Shown in pieces: positions 11,924 to 23,790 of a stretch of DNA of 64,000 bases. The position numbers and the translations under genes are program-made. Source of the stretch: Cunninghamella blakesleeana (lineage: Eukaryota; Mucoromycota; Mucoromycetes; Mucorales; Cunninghamellaceae); contig JAFCIZ010000011.1 of NCBI GenBank assembly GCA_017871115.1, forward strand, positions 1,061,001 through 1,125,000. The letters run 5' to 3'. The notes beneath the pieces are model-generated. The model did no database searches, had not been told where the DNA came from, and saw nothing but the letters and a program-made list of their open reading frames with translations. The stretch's first letter is position 1, and the number at the start of each line of letters is the position of its first letter.

Positions 11924-12535
11924 ATAAATAAATATATATATACGATACAAATAGATGTATGTAATTTAATTTAATTCAATTTAGTACGTTATTATAATAA
12001 AATTATTTTGTTGTTTTTTTATGTACATTTTTTTTTATTTTTTTTATATTTTTTATATTTTTTAAAAAAAAGGAAATGGTGATCTTGGCAAGATAAAACT
12101 ATTGTAGTAGTTATTGTAAAAGTGTATTATATCTTTTGCTTGTTAAGGTACAATTTTGATAAACTTTTTTTTTTTATCTATGGAATTCAAATAACATATT
12201 CTATTTAATCATTTATGTAATAAATAAATAAAAACATGATTTTTTATATATATTTGATCATCTATTGTTAGTTTCAGCTTTTTATTTTTATTTTTTATTT
12301 TTTGGGAATACTTTCCTAATATGGGGTTTCAATGTCAGATGATTTAAGATGAAATGCTATCGCAGTAATTTTTTTCCCTTTCCGTTCTTTCTTTTTCTTC
12401 TCTCTTTTCTTTTTTTTTATGGAGGATTCTTTAATTGTTTTTGAATAAATATATTGTGAATTTCTTTTGTATACATTTATATATTTTATTAATTTACTCT
12501 TTACCTATTTATATTATGTATATTTTATAATATCA

Positions 12536-12577
<42 letters not shown>

Positions 12578-12661
12578 ATTATAAAATAACTACATACCTT
12601 TATATATACATATTTATAAATAAATAAATATATATATTATATTATATTATATCAATTATCA
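11924..12661. other. Intergenic between TDA3-like and RING genes
   Basis: No gene seen. T-rich stretches follow the stop of the oxidoreductase and probably include its polyadenylation region. A (TTA)n microsatellite spans about 12537-12577, upstream of the RING gene start. Confidence 0.5.
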
Positions 12662-14802
12662 ATGTTCTTTATATTATTTTGTTTAATTTTCTTTGGCCAT
12701 GTAACTTGTCAAGTATCACTTTATAACCCTTATTTTTGGTAGATAAATAAATAGATACAATAGTATATAGACACTAATAAGTATATCACTTTTAATAACA
12801 CCATTCCATTTTTCTATTCTATTTTTAATAACCCTTATTAGGACCGCTATTATTAACCCAAACTCGCGCTACTCCGGTTCAACTTATTCAACAATAGCTA
12901 ACTCTACCAAAAAAACATTTTCTCAAGACTTTCAAACTGTTCTTTATGAAAAAGATAATTATGGTCATAGTGAAGTAAATAAATATTCATATTATGTATT
13001 AAATAAAGAAAATAGAAAATGATATGTATAAACTACGAGGAATTTGACTAGTATTAATATAATGTCTTTTTTTCCTTATATATATAGCGTATTTTGATTA
13101 ATTTTGGAGATGCTTGTGAAGTACCTAGCATAGAGGAAGTATTAGGGTATAATCAAAACGCAACCTTTAGTCAATTTTTATCAACTCAGCTTATTGCGGC
13201 TTTAATTCAAAGAGGGGGTAGATGCGATTCGTGGTTTAATAAGGTAACTAATTTACAATCATTTGCCTATATTAATGCCTCATTTCAATTAAGGTCCGTC
13301 ATCATATATGATAATACAACTTCCTTTGATAGCAACAACAACGGCAGCAATAGTAGTATTCAACTTTATCCTGAGAACCAAGATGATCCCAATGACCCTA
13401 TGATGAATCCTCATAGCCCATTACCTCCCGAACGGAATATTACTCTTATGAGGGATAATGATATTAGTAATCAAATTAAAAATATCAATCAAGTCGATAT
13501 ATCGGTCTATTTTGTTCCTAATGTCTATGGTATTTATTTAATCAATACATTGAACGACGTTTATTCTACAAGTGATAGTAGCGGAAATCACTATTTACAA
13601 ATTGCTCCTTATTTCCAAAATAAAATTTTCTCCAATAATGATCTGAATAATGGTATTAATAACAATGGTCAATCGAATGGTTGGAGGGATGATGATGGTG
13701 GATTATTTGGTTTTGGCAGTAAAGGAAACATCGCCTATTTAGTGGCTGCTGCTGCTGCTGTTATATTAGGTAAGTACTGATATAAAATATATGATTATAT
13801 ATATATATATAAATAGAGATTGAATACATACATTTATTTATATAATGTTTGTTACTATTATATATCAATAAAAATAGGCGTTGTTCTTTTTAAAATGTGC
13901 CGTCATCCAAGATCAAGACAAAACAATAATGATCCAGAAAACCAACTAGATATGCAATCCATGTCAAGAAATAACAATAATAATGAACCGTCTAATATTA
14001 CTCTTGAAAAACTAAACATGATGTGTCCGATTCAAACCGCTGGTGATTCATTATTGAATATAAAATATAATACTTGTGCTATTTGTTTGGATGATTTTAA
14101 ACCAACAAGCCATATACGAATTCTACCTTGCCTTCACAGTTATTGCGTTGATTGCATAGGTAAATATTTATATACATGTGTGTGTGTGTTTTTTTTTTTT
14201 TTTTTTTTTTGTGAAATTAGTAATTGCAATAGTAAAAAAAAAACATACATGTTTATATAATGACCTTATATATGTATTTATTTTTATATATTATAGATCT
14301 TTGGCTAACCAAGAAATCAAGATTTTGTCCTGTATGTAAACGTGATATAGATAAGGAAGCATCAAATAAAGAAGATAATGATGATGATGGAGATATAGGA
14401 AATAGTACAATGAATCCATCTAATGAAATGAATAACAGTAATAATATCTCAATTCACTTGACATCTTCCTTACCTTCTACTTCTACAACTACAGCACCAT
14501 CCTCTGGAATACAATTAAATTCAAGAACTTCTCCATCACTACAACCTGAGAGAGCATTCATTGTATTAAATAATCCATCATTAACAGCCACAACACCTGT
14601 ATCAAATAACAGTAATAATCATGACCGTGAAGAAATAGATTTAACAACAATAACCATGCCTGTTCCAACGTCATCATCCCCTAGAGCACCACTGCCATCA
14701 CAAATGGAATCAAATATTGAATCAATAAACGAACATCCAACTCCTCCACATGACAAACAACAGCAACAGCAACAGCAACAGCATCAGCAACAGCAACAAT
14801 AA
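12662..14802 (+). CDS. PA-TM-RING E3 ubiquitin ligase with polyglutamine tail
   Basis: Five exons: 12662-12738, 12842-12974, 13088-13769, 13878-14159, 14297-14802; 559 residues. A signal peptide (MFFILFCLIFFGHVTCQ) is followed by a lumenal protease-associated-like domain (NFGDACEVPS, LIAALIQRGGRCDSWFNKV, FAYINA). One membrane segment follows (NIAYLVAAAAAVILGVVLF, about 284-303), then a cytosolic RING starting at about residue 364: CAICLDDF, LPCLHSYCVDCIDLWL, CPVCKRDI. The second half is low complexity (Asn, Ser, Thr) and ends in a polyQ run encoded by CAG/CAA at 14758-14799. Known relatives (RNF13, GRAIL type) ubiquitinate substrates at endosomes or vacuole. The RING ligands read C3HC4 (Cys in the fifth position) rather than the RING-H2 usual for this architecture. 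Every exon junction keeps phase. Confidence 0.85.
14758..14800 (+). repeat. CAG/CAA repeat encoding polyQ
   Basis: About 14 glutamine codons with one CAT (His) interruption, at the very C-terminus of the RING ligase. The mixed CAG/CAA pattern is expected to be more stable than pure CAG. Confidence 0.85.
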
Positions 14803-15561
14803 TAATAAAAAATCATGTATAACTGTTAAGCTTTACTATTATTATACCCTATCCAATAATAAATAATAAAACCTGTACATTATTTATACTTTTCATAAAT
14901 ATAAAAAGATAAGGAAAGGAATAAGAGTAGAGTATCAATAAATAAATTCTTTTTAAATAAAATGAAAAAATGAAAAAATAACAATAATAATAGAATATTT
15001 GTGATGAAAAAGATTTACATACTATGATTATCATCAGAATAATGGAAACATTATATAATTCATTTTATTTTTATTTTTTTTCTATATTTTTAATATGGAG
15101 TAAACAACCCCAGAACAATAATAAGAAATTTTTGGCAATAATATTATAAAAGAAAAATTCTACACACATATTTAATCGATAAATTAAATTAAATTAAATA
15201 AAAATTTGCAAGCTATATGTAAGGTAATCCTGATATAAGTCTATCAAATTCAAAACTATTTTAAAATATATATAAAGCTGATGGAGTTTATACAGCTAGA
15301 GAAAATAAATAACTCAAGTGTGCAGAGTTTAGAGCAAAAAAAAAGTCTGAGAATTATTCAAGCTTACGCATGCCGCAGTCGAAAAAAAATAACAATCAAA
15401 AATCTATACCTTTTTATCTTTTTTTCATTTTTCCACTTTTTATGCTTTCCTGTTTCACCCTCCTTTTAAATTTTTTAATAATAAACTAATATATATACAT
15501 ACATATAAATATATGTATATGTGAATAATAAAATAAAATCACAGGCATCTTTTATTAAAAA
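14803..15561. other. Intergenic, AT-rich
   Basis: No supported exon. An open frame at 15281-15469 has no recognisable protein and overlaps a T-rich run, so I do not call it. The region carries the 3' end of the RING gene and the promoter of the small ORF at 15562. Confidence 0.5.
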
Positions 15562-16002
15562 ATGAATTTGGATGAATTGAATGAAGAACTTCAAATATTT
15601 GCAGACAATTATAGTTTTTGTAATCATTGCTTCTCTCTCTCAATAGATGATATAACAGAGGAATCAAAGGAATATCCAAATATAGAAAAATGTATTCAGA
15701 ACAATATTCAAGCAACACACGTTTCTATTAAAAAAAGTGAGCAAGATTGGGAAAAACAATTTATTGGTTTTATTACAGCTGGATATGAATATGAAAACAT
15801 CAATGAAAAAAAGCTTTTAATGGTTATATTAGATTTGATAAAAAAGATTAAAATATACACAAATGATGATATTAGCGATACTAAAAACATTTACAAAGTG
15901 CATTCAATACATTATAACTTTTATGAATGCTATTGGGAAGATTTTTTAATTGAAACTAAAAACAATAATTTATTCTTTCTTCATTTAGGAGTTTCAGATT
16001 AA
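15562..16002 (+). CDS. Single-exon hypothetical protein, 146 aa
   Basis: An intronless frame starting MNLDELNEELQIFADNYSF with balanced amino-acid composition (not a homopolymer artefact) ends at a TAA, followed by AATAAA-like sequence at about 16011. It contains four Cys (FCNHCF, KCIQNN, FYECYWEDF), a helical middle (KKLLMVILDLIKKIKIY) and no signal peptide or membrane span. I recognise no family. The context between a RING ligase and SF3A1 gives no clue. It may be a lineage-specific gene or a fragment of a larger gene. Confidence 0.6.
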   Translation: MNLDELNEELQIFADNYSFCNHCFSLSIDDITEESKEYPNIEKCIQNNIQATHVSIKKSEQDWEKQFIGFITAGYEYENINEKKLLMVILDLIKKIKIYTNDDISDTKNIYKVHSIHYNFYECYWEDFLIETKNNNLFFLHLGVSD

Positions 16003-16459
16003 TTGCATATCAATAAAGCAAAAAGAATAAAGACAAAAACTGCATCTTTTTTCTTTTTTATATTTGATTATTATTATTTATATAGTAAAATTAAAGACTA
16101 TTAGTAAAAAAATACAATACCTTATTCTGTTTATAATGATCATTTTACGTATATACTATCTGTTAATAGAGTTTAAATTTTCTATCAAGCATTTCCGGAG
16201 AGTAAATGAAAGTAATTAATCTATCTCTCTCTTTATTTTTATTATTTATTTTACATTAAAGTATTTATGTAAAAAAGTAATTATATATATTTTTATAGTT
16301 TATTTAAAAATCAGTATTCACTATCCGTAAAAATGTCTGAATTTATGCCTATTTAAAAAATGGGAAAATATTTTTGAAATTCCGACTTTTTTGTATATTT
16401 GTGACTGAAATTAATTTCGCTCTCTTTCCATTAAAGAAATAAAAAATATATAGTTGAAT
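16003..16459. other. Intergenic, promoter side of SF3A1
   Basis: No exon seen; A/T-rich with CTCTCTCT and TTATTTAT runs. Confidence 0.45.
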
Positions 16460-19331
16460 ATGGCAACTACAGCAATGGAAGTTGATGCGCCAGAAACAAA
16501 ACCTAATGCACCTATTACTGGGATTATTTATCCACCTCCTGATATTAGAAGTAATAAAACATAAATATATATATATAAATTACAGTAAAATAAAAGGAAA
16601 AAGGAAAAAAAAATATACAAAGTACAAAGTAGATAAATATGATTACATAGAACTAATAAGACCCAATCATTTTTATATTTATAAATTTATATAAATGAAT
16701 AGATATGGTGGATAAAACAGCACAATTTTTATCCAACAAAGGACCAGAATTAGAAGATCTTATATCTGAAAAGAATAAACACGATCCACGGTTTTGTTTT
16801 TTAAATCCAAATGATCCATATCATGCCTATTATCGGTATAAATTAAGAGAAGCACGTTCTGGCAATGGTATAAATATAAAGAGAGAGTTGATAATAATAA
16901 TAATAGTATTAAAAAAAAAACAAGTTTAAATAAGATAATAATCTATAAAGTTCATTTTTTTATATTTTATTATTTAAATAGCTCCTACTACAAACTCATC
17001 TACATCCCAACAATCTTTATTAACGGATCAACCTGAAGAAGAAAAAAAAGAAGAAGTTAGACCTCCTCCTACAGAACCTGAAGCTTTCGAATTTTCAGCT
17101 CCTATGCCAGCCATGTCGGCTCAAGACTTGTAATTTAATAAATAAAATAAGATATCAATATAACTATCATTATGGTTTATTAAAATAATAGTTTATATTC
17201 ATTATTAATTTTTTTATTTCTATTTTAGAGATATTATTAAATTAACAGCACAATTTGCAGCACGTAATGGTCGTCAATTTATTAGTCAGCTTGCTCAACG
17301 TGAATCAAGAAATTATCAGTTTGATTTTTTACGCCCATCACACAGTTTATTCCCCTATTTTACAGAACTAATTAAACAATATTCTAAAGTATTAGTACCA
17401 CCAGAAAATATTAAAGAAAAATTATCTAAAAATGCAAGTAAAACAGAATTATTAGAAAGGGTAAAGCAACGTGTAGAATGGACCATTTGGGAAGAGCATG
17501 AAAAAAAGAAAAGAGCTGAAGAAGATGAAAAAGAAAAATGTAAGTTTTTTTTTAAAATAATCAGAATCAAAGTAAATGGAATAAGATAGTTTATTAATGG
17601 TTTTATATTATTTTGTATTTTATTAATATATATTGTATTATAGTGGCTTATGCAAGTATTGATTGGCATGATTTTGTGGTAGTTGAAACTATAGAATTTA
17701 CAGCTGAAGATGAAAGAATGACATTACCAGGACCTATAAGTCTATCAGAATTAGAAAGTATGTCTTTGGCTCAAAAACGAATGGCCGCATTATCAGCTGG
17801 TGGAGATAATGAATCAATCCCCGACTTTGGTGCCTATGTAATATACAAATCAATATGCGCATACATATATATATATATACATATACATATACAATGTAAA
17901 CAATTTATTCACTTATATATTTTTAATAATTTCTATTCATTTATTTATTAATTAATTACAGGAAAAATCATTACAAAAGGAATTAGGAGAAGATGTAGAA
18001 ATGGAACCCGTTGATGAGGATAAGAAAGAAGTGCAAACAACAAATAAGGATGAAAAGGATAAAGATGAACTTGAACCAGAACCTGAAACAGAACCTGAAC
18101 AACCTATCGTTCCTGCAGATGTCCATGCACCTATCAAGATCAGAACAGATTATAAACCTCGTATATTAAATCAACAAGCTAAACTCAGTCAATCACAAGA
18201 AACACAAATTTGTCCTCGCTGTGGAGAACGTATTCCTATATCAGAAATGGATGAACATATGCGTATTGAACTATTGGATCCTAAGTGGAGAGAACAAAAA
18301 CTTGCACAAGAAGCTAAATTAAAGGATAGTAATTTATTACAAGAAGGAACAGATGTGAAAAAGATTTTGACCAACTTTGCCGGTTATCGTACGGATATTT
18401 TTGGCTCAGCTGAAACAGAAATTGGTAAAAAGATTGATCAGGAAGAAGCTAATAGACGTGAAATGGCTAATTGGGAAGGTCACCACCCTATTATACCATC
18501 AGTACAGCAACAGCAACCAGTTCCTCAAGATATGAGTATTGGAAATCAAATGGACACTATACATAGAAATAAAACTCTTATCAAGTAAGAATATACATAC
18601 ATGCATATAAATATATGTATAATGCTATCTTGTCTAAATGATTTTTTAATTGTATTTACATATTTATTTATATTAATATTAGTAATCCTCTAGAAAATAC
18701 TGTAGCATCTACACCAGCTAGCATACCAATTCCACCATCCCAAGTACCACCTCAAGCACCACTTCCATCATCATTATCATCAACACTATCTACAGCAACA
18801 ACAACACCAGCAGCAGCAGCAGTTCCAGTAGTAGAAGACGCTACAACAGCAGCTATTCGTAAAGCCGAAGAAGAAATTGCTCAAAATGAAGCCAAACGAC
18901 CTAGACTTTCTGGTCCACCTGGATTAGTACCTTCTTTAGCGGGACCACCTATTATTGCTCCTACTTCTACCATGACACCACCTATATCATCTAGTAATGC
19001 TACGCCCGTTGGTACTAATAGTTGGAATCAATCTACTACTACTGGCACTACAGGATCAGCATCCACCACCATTATTAAGTTACTAATTAAAACAATAGAT
19101 TATCCTGATAAACCAGAGTGGCATTTGAATGGAGAAACCTTTGAATTAACTGATTTACCTTTAACTACTCTAGTATCTACCGTTAAAGATCGTATTACTG
19201 CACAATTAGGGATGCCTCAAGGAAAACAAAAATTAACTATAGAACAAACAGTAATGAATAATGGTAAAAGTTTAGGGTTTTATGGATGCTCTGATGGTAC
19301 TGAATTACAGTTAGGTTTGAAACGGAGATAA
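16460..19331 (+). CDS. Splicing factor 3A subunit 1 (SF3A1 / Prp21-like)
   Basis: Seven exons: 16460-16550, 16703-16867, 16982-17129, 17229-17539, 17644-17837, 17962-18584, 18683-19331; 726 residues. Two SURP modules are visible: the first about 32-80 (VDKTAQFLSNKGPELEDLI, then FLNPNDPYHAYYRYKL), the second about 136-190 (IIKLTAQFAARNGRQFISQL, then FLRPSHSLFPYFTELI). The mid region has the conserved CPRCGERIP...EMDEHMRIELLDPKW zinc-binding/PRP21 segment near residue 380. A Pro/Ser/Thr linker leads to a C-terminal ubiquitin-like domain (about 635-726) ending GTELQLGLKRR. SF3A1 is part of the U2 snRNP SF3a complex (with SF3A2 and SF3A3) and contacts U1 stem-loop 4 through its ubiquitin-like domain. 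Domain order and length match the animal protein more than yeast Prp21. All exon phases agree. Confidence 0.95.
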
Positions 19332-20161
19332 AAAAGTTGTCATTATATTTTTCCTTTTTATTTTTATTTTTTTTTGAAATAAACACGCATCATTGTTTGG
19401 ATAAGTTCATTCTATTATATTATTACATTCTTTAAACTTTTATTTCATCCATTAAATACTTTTAAAAAATATAAATATTAAAATAAAAATTACATTGATA
19501 AATATTATTTGATGATTCATATAGATATAAATTGATATGTAGTGATAAAAATGAAAATAAAATCATTGATTTTATATTTTTTTTCTTCATAAAATAACTT
19601 TATTCTTATATTTATTTTTATTTTCTCATTAAACAATAACGTGTTTAGATGCATTGAACCTTTTATATACATATATCATATAATATATTCATTAATAAAA
19701 AATAGTATCTTTATCAATGCCTTCGTCGAGGAATTTTTTTATTTTTTTTGGGTAAAACAACCCAACAATCAATTACTTTGGCGTGAATCGTAGTTTTAAA
19801 AAGGCGCCACTTCCTTTTATAGGTGATATCCTCGGAAAGTATAAAAGTAATAATATTTCTTTGTTGGTGGAAATTTAAGACTAAATACAATTTTATACTT
19901 TTTTGGGGAAAGGGGATGAGAGTATATATTTTTATATAAGTTAGATAGAAAAAAGAAAAAAAACCCTGAGGGGAGAGTGACAGACTGAGAAGGGGACTGG
20001 AGAAAAGGGCGATATAAAAAAAAAATCAACCAATTTTTTTTTACTCCTTTCTTTTTCTTTTTCTTGTGTATAAAATAATAAAAATAATAGACAACCAACC
20101 CCCCTCTTTTCATTCTCTCTTTTTCATTTTCATCTAATTATTTAATCTTATATAATATAAA
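19332..20161. other. Intergenic, contains carrier-gene promoter
   Basis: No exon. The last about 350 bp before 20162 are less AT-rich and pyrimidine-rich on the plus strand near the start (CCCCTCTTTTCATTCTCTCTTTTTC), typical of a strongly expressed fungal gene leader. Confidence 0.5.
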
Positions 20162-21460
20162 ATGGCTCCAGTTACTACTTTCTCAGATCCTAATGCCCCT
20201 CTTAAAAAGAAACCCATTTCATATGCCAATCTTTTACTTGGAGCAAGTAAGTTCATTCTATTGATAATAAAAATAAAATAAAAATAATATATTTAAATAT
20301 AATTACCACAATAAAAGAAAAAGAGCAACAACAAACTTTTTTAAACGTGTTTGTATTTATAATTATTTATTGTTCATCATACATAGGTTTAAATTTATTT
20401 GAAGTATCTACTTTGGGACAACCTTTTGAAGTAATAAAAACACAATTAGCAGCTAATAGAGGACAAAGTATGGCTCAAGCTTTAAAGGCAATTTATAGTC
20501 GTGGTGGTATTGTTGGGTTTTATCAAGGTTTGATCCCTTGGGCTTGGATTGAAGCTTCTACTAAAGGTGCCGTTTTATTATTTACTGCTTCTGAAGTAGA
20601 ATATCGTGCTCGAGTTGCTGGTGCTTCTCCTTTCTTGGTAAGTTTATATATAATAAAAAGAAGAATGAGTAATAGGTTGTTAAAAAGGAAAAAAGAAGAA
20701 GAGGACATACTTATATAGATGGATAGGTATATATATTAATGAATTTTATGTATTTTTTTTATTTTATTTATGTTTATTCTATCTCTAGGCTGGTATTGCT
20801 GGTGGCATGGTAAATTATTTTAAAAATAAAATATATAAAAACGTGTTATATAAAATATTCACCATCGTCTATTCTCTTAATACATTTATATTATTTTAGG
20901 GAGGAGGTCTTGCACAAGCTTATACAACCATGGGATTCTGTACATTCATGAAAACTGTTGAAGTAACAAGACATAAATCTGCCGTCAAAGAATCTACATT
21001 TAAAATTGCTGGTGATATTTTTAAAAAAGAAGGGATCCGTGGAATTAATAAAGGTGTCAATGCTGTAGCTGTTCGTCAATGCACCAACTGGGCATCCCGT
21101 TTCGGTATTACTCGATTCACTCAAGAAACTATTGCTAAAGTACGTTATGGTCAAGATGGCCCTGAAGCTCTTAATAGATTAAGTGCTATAGATAAGGCTT
21201 TAGCATCCATGATTGGTGGTGCTTTATCCTGTTGGAATCAACCTATTGAAGTTATCCGTGTAGAAATGCAAAGTCAAGTGAAAGCTGAAGGTCGTCCTGA
21301 AAAAATGACTATTGTAAAAGCTGCTCAATGGATCCATCAAAACAATGGCATCAAGGGATTCTATCGTGGTGCTGTTCCAAGAATTGGTCTTGGTATGTGG
21401 CAAACCTTATGTATGGTGGCCCTTGGTGATCATTTCCGTGCATTATTCAAGACTAATTAA
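20162..21460 (+). CDS. Mitochondrial carrier, Yhm2-like citrate/2-oxoglutarate transporter
   Basis: Four exons: 20162-20246, 20387-20637, 20789-20809 (21-nt micro-exon encoding AGIAGGM) and 20900-21460; 305 residues. It is a solute-carrier family 25 protein with repeats ending in PX[DE]-type signatures: [10 protein letters not shown] in the first and [11 protein letters not shown] in the third. Each is followed by a [10 protein letters not shown] or [11 protein letters not shown] block. [17 protein letters not shown] in the second repeat is characteristic of Yhm2, which exchanges citrate for oxoglutarate across the inner membrane and supplies cytosolic NADPH. The 21-nt exon is required: without it the second repeat lacks the conserved Gly-rich start ([15 protein letters not shown]). 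The length matches the family (about 305-315). Confidence 0.92.
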
Positions 21461-21562
21461 AAATAATAAATATAATAAATATAATATATATATATATATA
21501 AATATAGATATAAATATAAATATAAATAATAACAATAATAATAATGCATACATACTCTCTCT

Positions 21563-21595
<33 letters not shown>

Positions 21596-22141
21596 CCTAT
21601 TTTCAATTTTATTCCCATTACTACTATTTTTTTTTCTATATTTAATAAATAGATGATTAAAAAATTAACTGCCACTTTCTTTTTAATACTGTTTCCTAAT
21701 AGAGTATAGTATGATATCATTTCGTTTTATAAAGAAAAAAGAAAGAAAATTTTTTTTATACATTTTCTATTAAAGTATTGTTATTCACTATAATAGTGAA
21801 TAAGTGAAACCGGATTAGAATAAATGTTGTAATAATTTATTGCTGGTTGATGAGTATATAATTAATCACGAATATTGATTGGATATTAATTTAAACATAT
21901 CAAATCAGAAATTGTGAATATCGGTGTTTGAAATATCTTTGAGATAAAGGTGGAAAATCTTGTTCCTTTTTTTTTTTTATTTCCCCTTTTTTTTATGGTG
22001 ATTATATTTTTATTATGATTATTTAGTTTTCTTTTTCTTTTCTTTCTCCTATTTTTTTTTTATTTGATATAATTATTTTATTATTAATATTAATATTAAA
22101 TATATATATATTGTCAATCTATCTATTATATACTATAAACT
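21461..22141. other. Intergenic, AT-rich, microsatellites
   Basis: No gene. TA and AAT repeats at 21484-21600 (3' UTR of the carrier) and T-rich sequence upstream of the cyclin gene. Confidence 0.5.
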
Positions 22142-23233
22142 ATGCCAACTATACAGCAACAGCAACCTTTTGATTTAGTACATCATCCAATAAAAGAAAC
22201 AATATTTATGTTAACAAGTTTATTAGAAAAGATTACTAAAACAAATGATAGACTACAATCTCATAAAGAAACTACCACTGGGCAATTAACTTGTTTTCAT
22301 GCCCGTGCTATTCCTTCTATTGATATTGAAGCATATTTATTACGTATATTAAAATATTGCCCTTGTACCAATGAATGTTTTCTAAGTCTTTTGATTTATT
22401 TTGATCGTATGGCGCAAAATACAACTCAATTAAGACTGGACTCTTTTAATATTCATCGTTTAATTATTTCTGGTATTATGGTAGCAAGTAAATTCTTTTC
22501 TGATGTTTTTTATACAAATATAAGATATGCAAAGGTAATATATATATATTTATATATTTATAAACATAATAGCAATAATAATAATAATAATAATAATATA
22601 GAAAAAGAATGTTTATTGGTGATACAAAATTGATATATATATAAATTTATATATATATATATATAAATATAAATATAAATATGATAATTATAAAAAAAGG
22701 GAGGATAAGAAAGGAAATAGCGGCTAATGAAAATATCGGAACCAAATGGAATCACAAAAAAAGAAATTAGTTATTTTAGATCCCAGAAATAGGAAGAAAA
22801 AAGATATTATAAACTTTATTTCACATGAAATCATTCTATAATATATATTAAAAAAACTTTTTTTATTTTATTTCTTTTTATTTAGGTTGGTGGTATACCT
22901 GTTAAAGAATTAAATGTATTAGAACTTGAATTTTTAAGAATGAATGATTTTAAGCTATATATAAAAGTAGAAGAATTGCAAAAATATGGTGATCAACTTT
23001 TAATGCACCACCGTCGTGAACAACAACGTTTACAATTACATCAACAACATCATCAATATATTATAACAAAAAATGTAGATATATCTTATACCCATCACAA
23101 TAATAAATCATCCTCTCATCATTATTCTATATGCCAATCTTATCATCGTTTACCTACTCCTCCGCTGGAATCGGATCATCATCATCATTCTTCTCCTAAT
23201 AATACTACTTCTAACTACTTAGTTCATTGTTAA
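22142..23233 (+). CDS. Pho80/PCL-type cyclin
   Basis: Two exons, 22142-22534 and 22886-23233, 246 residues; the intron (351 nt) is long for this window. The cyclin box is clear: FHARAIPSIDIEAYLLRILKY, CFLSLLIYFDRMA, FNIHRLIISGIMVASKF, then DVFYTNIRYAK-VGGIPVKELNVLELEFL. This is the Pho80/Pcl group that activates the Pho85 CDK in phosphate and nutrient signalling. After the box comes a Gln/His-rich tail (HHRREQQRLQLHQQHHQ), then LPTPPLESDHHHHSS, a plausible phosphorylation and degradation segment (inference). The splice site falls inside a conserved cyclin helix pair, as in many fungal homologues, and keeps frame. Confidence 0.9.
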
Positions 23234-23790
23234 TTATTTCTTTTTTTATAATTCATCGTACATACACAATTTTATTATTATTATTATTATTCTTTTTTTA
23301 ATTATTTATACGTATATATAGCTTTTTTTTATTATTTATTATTATTCCTTTTTTCTATAGTTCTATAATAGTATTATTTATTTATTTATTTATTTTTGCT
23401 CTTTAATATATATATATATATATGATTTACTAATTTATAAAAAAGAAAAAAAGAAAAAGAAAAACAGATACACACATACTACGTAATAAAACATACACTT
23501 TATAATATATCTACAGTATTTTTATGAAGCTCCTTGATTTGGTCTAGAGCGCTTTTAATAAAAATCATTATGAATATCAACATTTGGTTTTTTTTTCTTT
23601 TACCAAATGTTTTTTTTTTAATTTAGCATGTTTCTTGATTTATTTATTTTTTCTATTTATTTATTTCATTGGACAGTTAATAAAAATCTGATGATGATCA
23701 TTACGAAATATATGTCATGGGATATGTTTTACTATAAATAGGTTTTTTTTATTTTATAATAGACCAATATATATATATTATTAAAGTATT
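23234..23790. other. Convergent 3' intergenic region
   Basis: Lies between two converging genes (cyclin plus, SMG6 minus). Long T and TTA runs, no exon. Confidence 0.5.
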
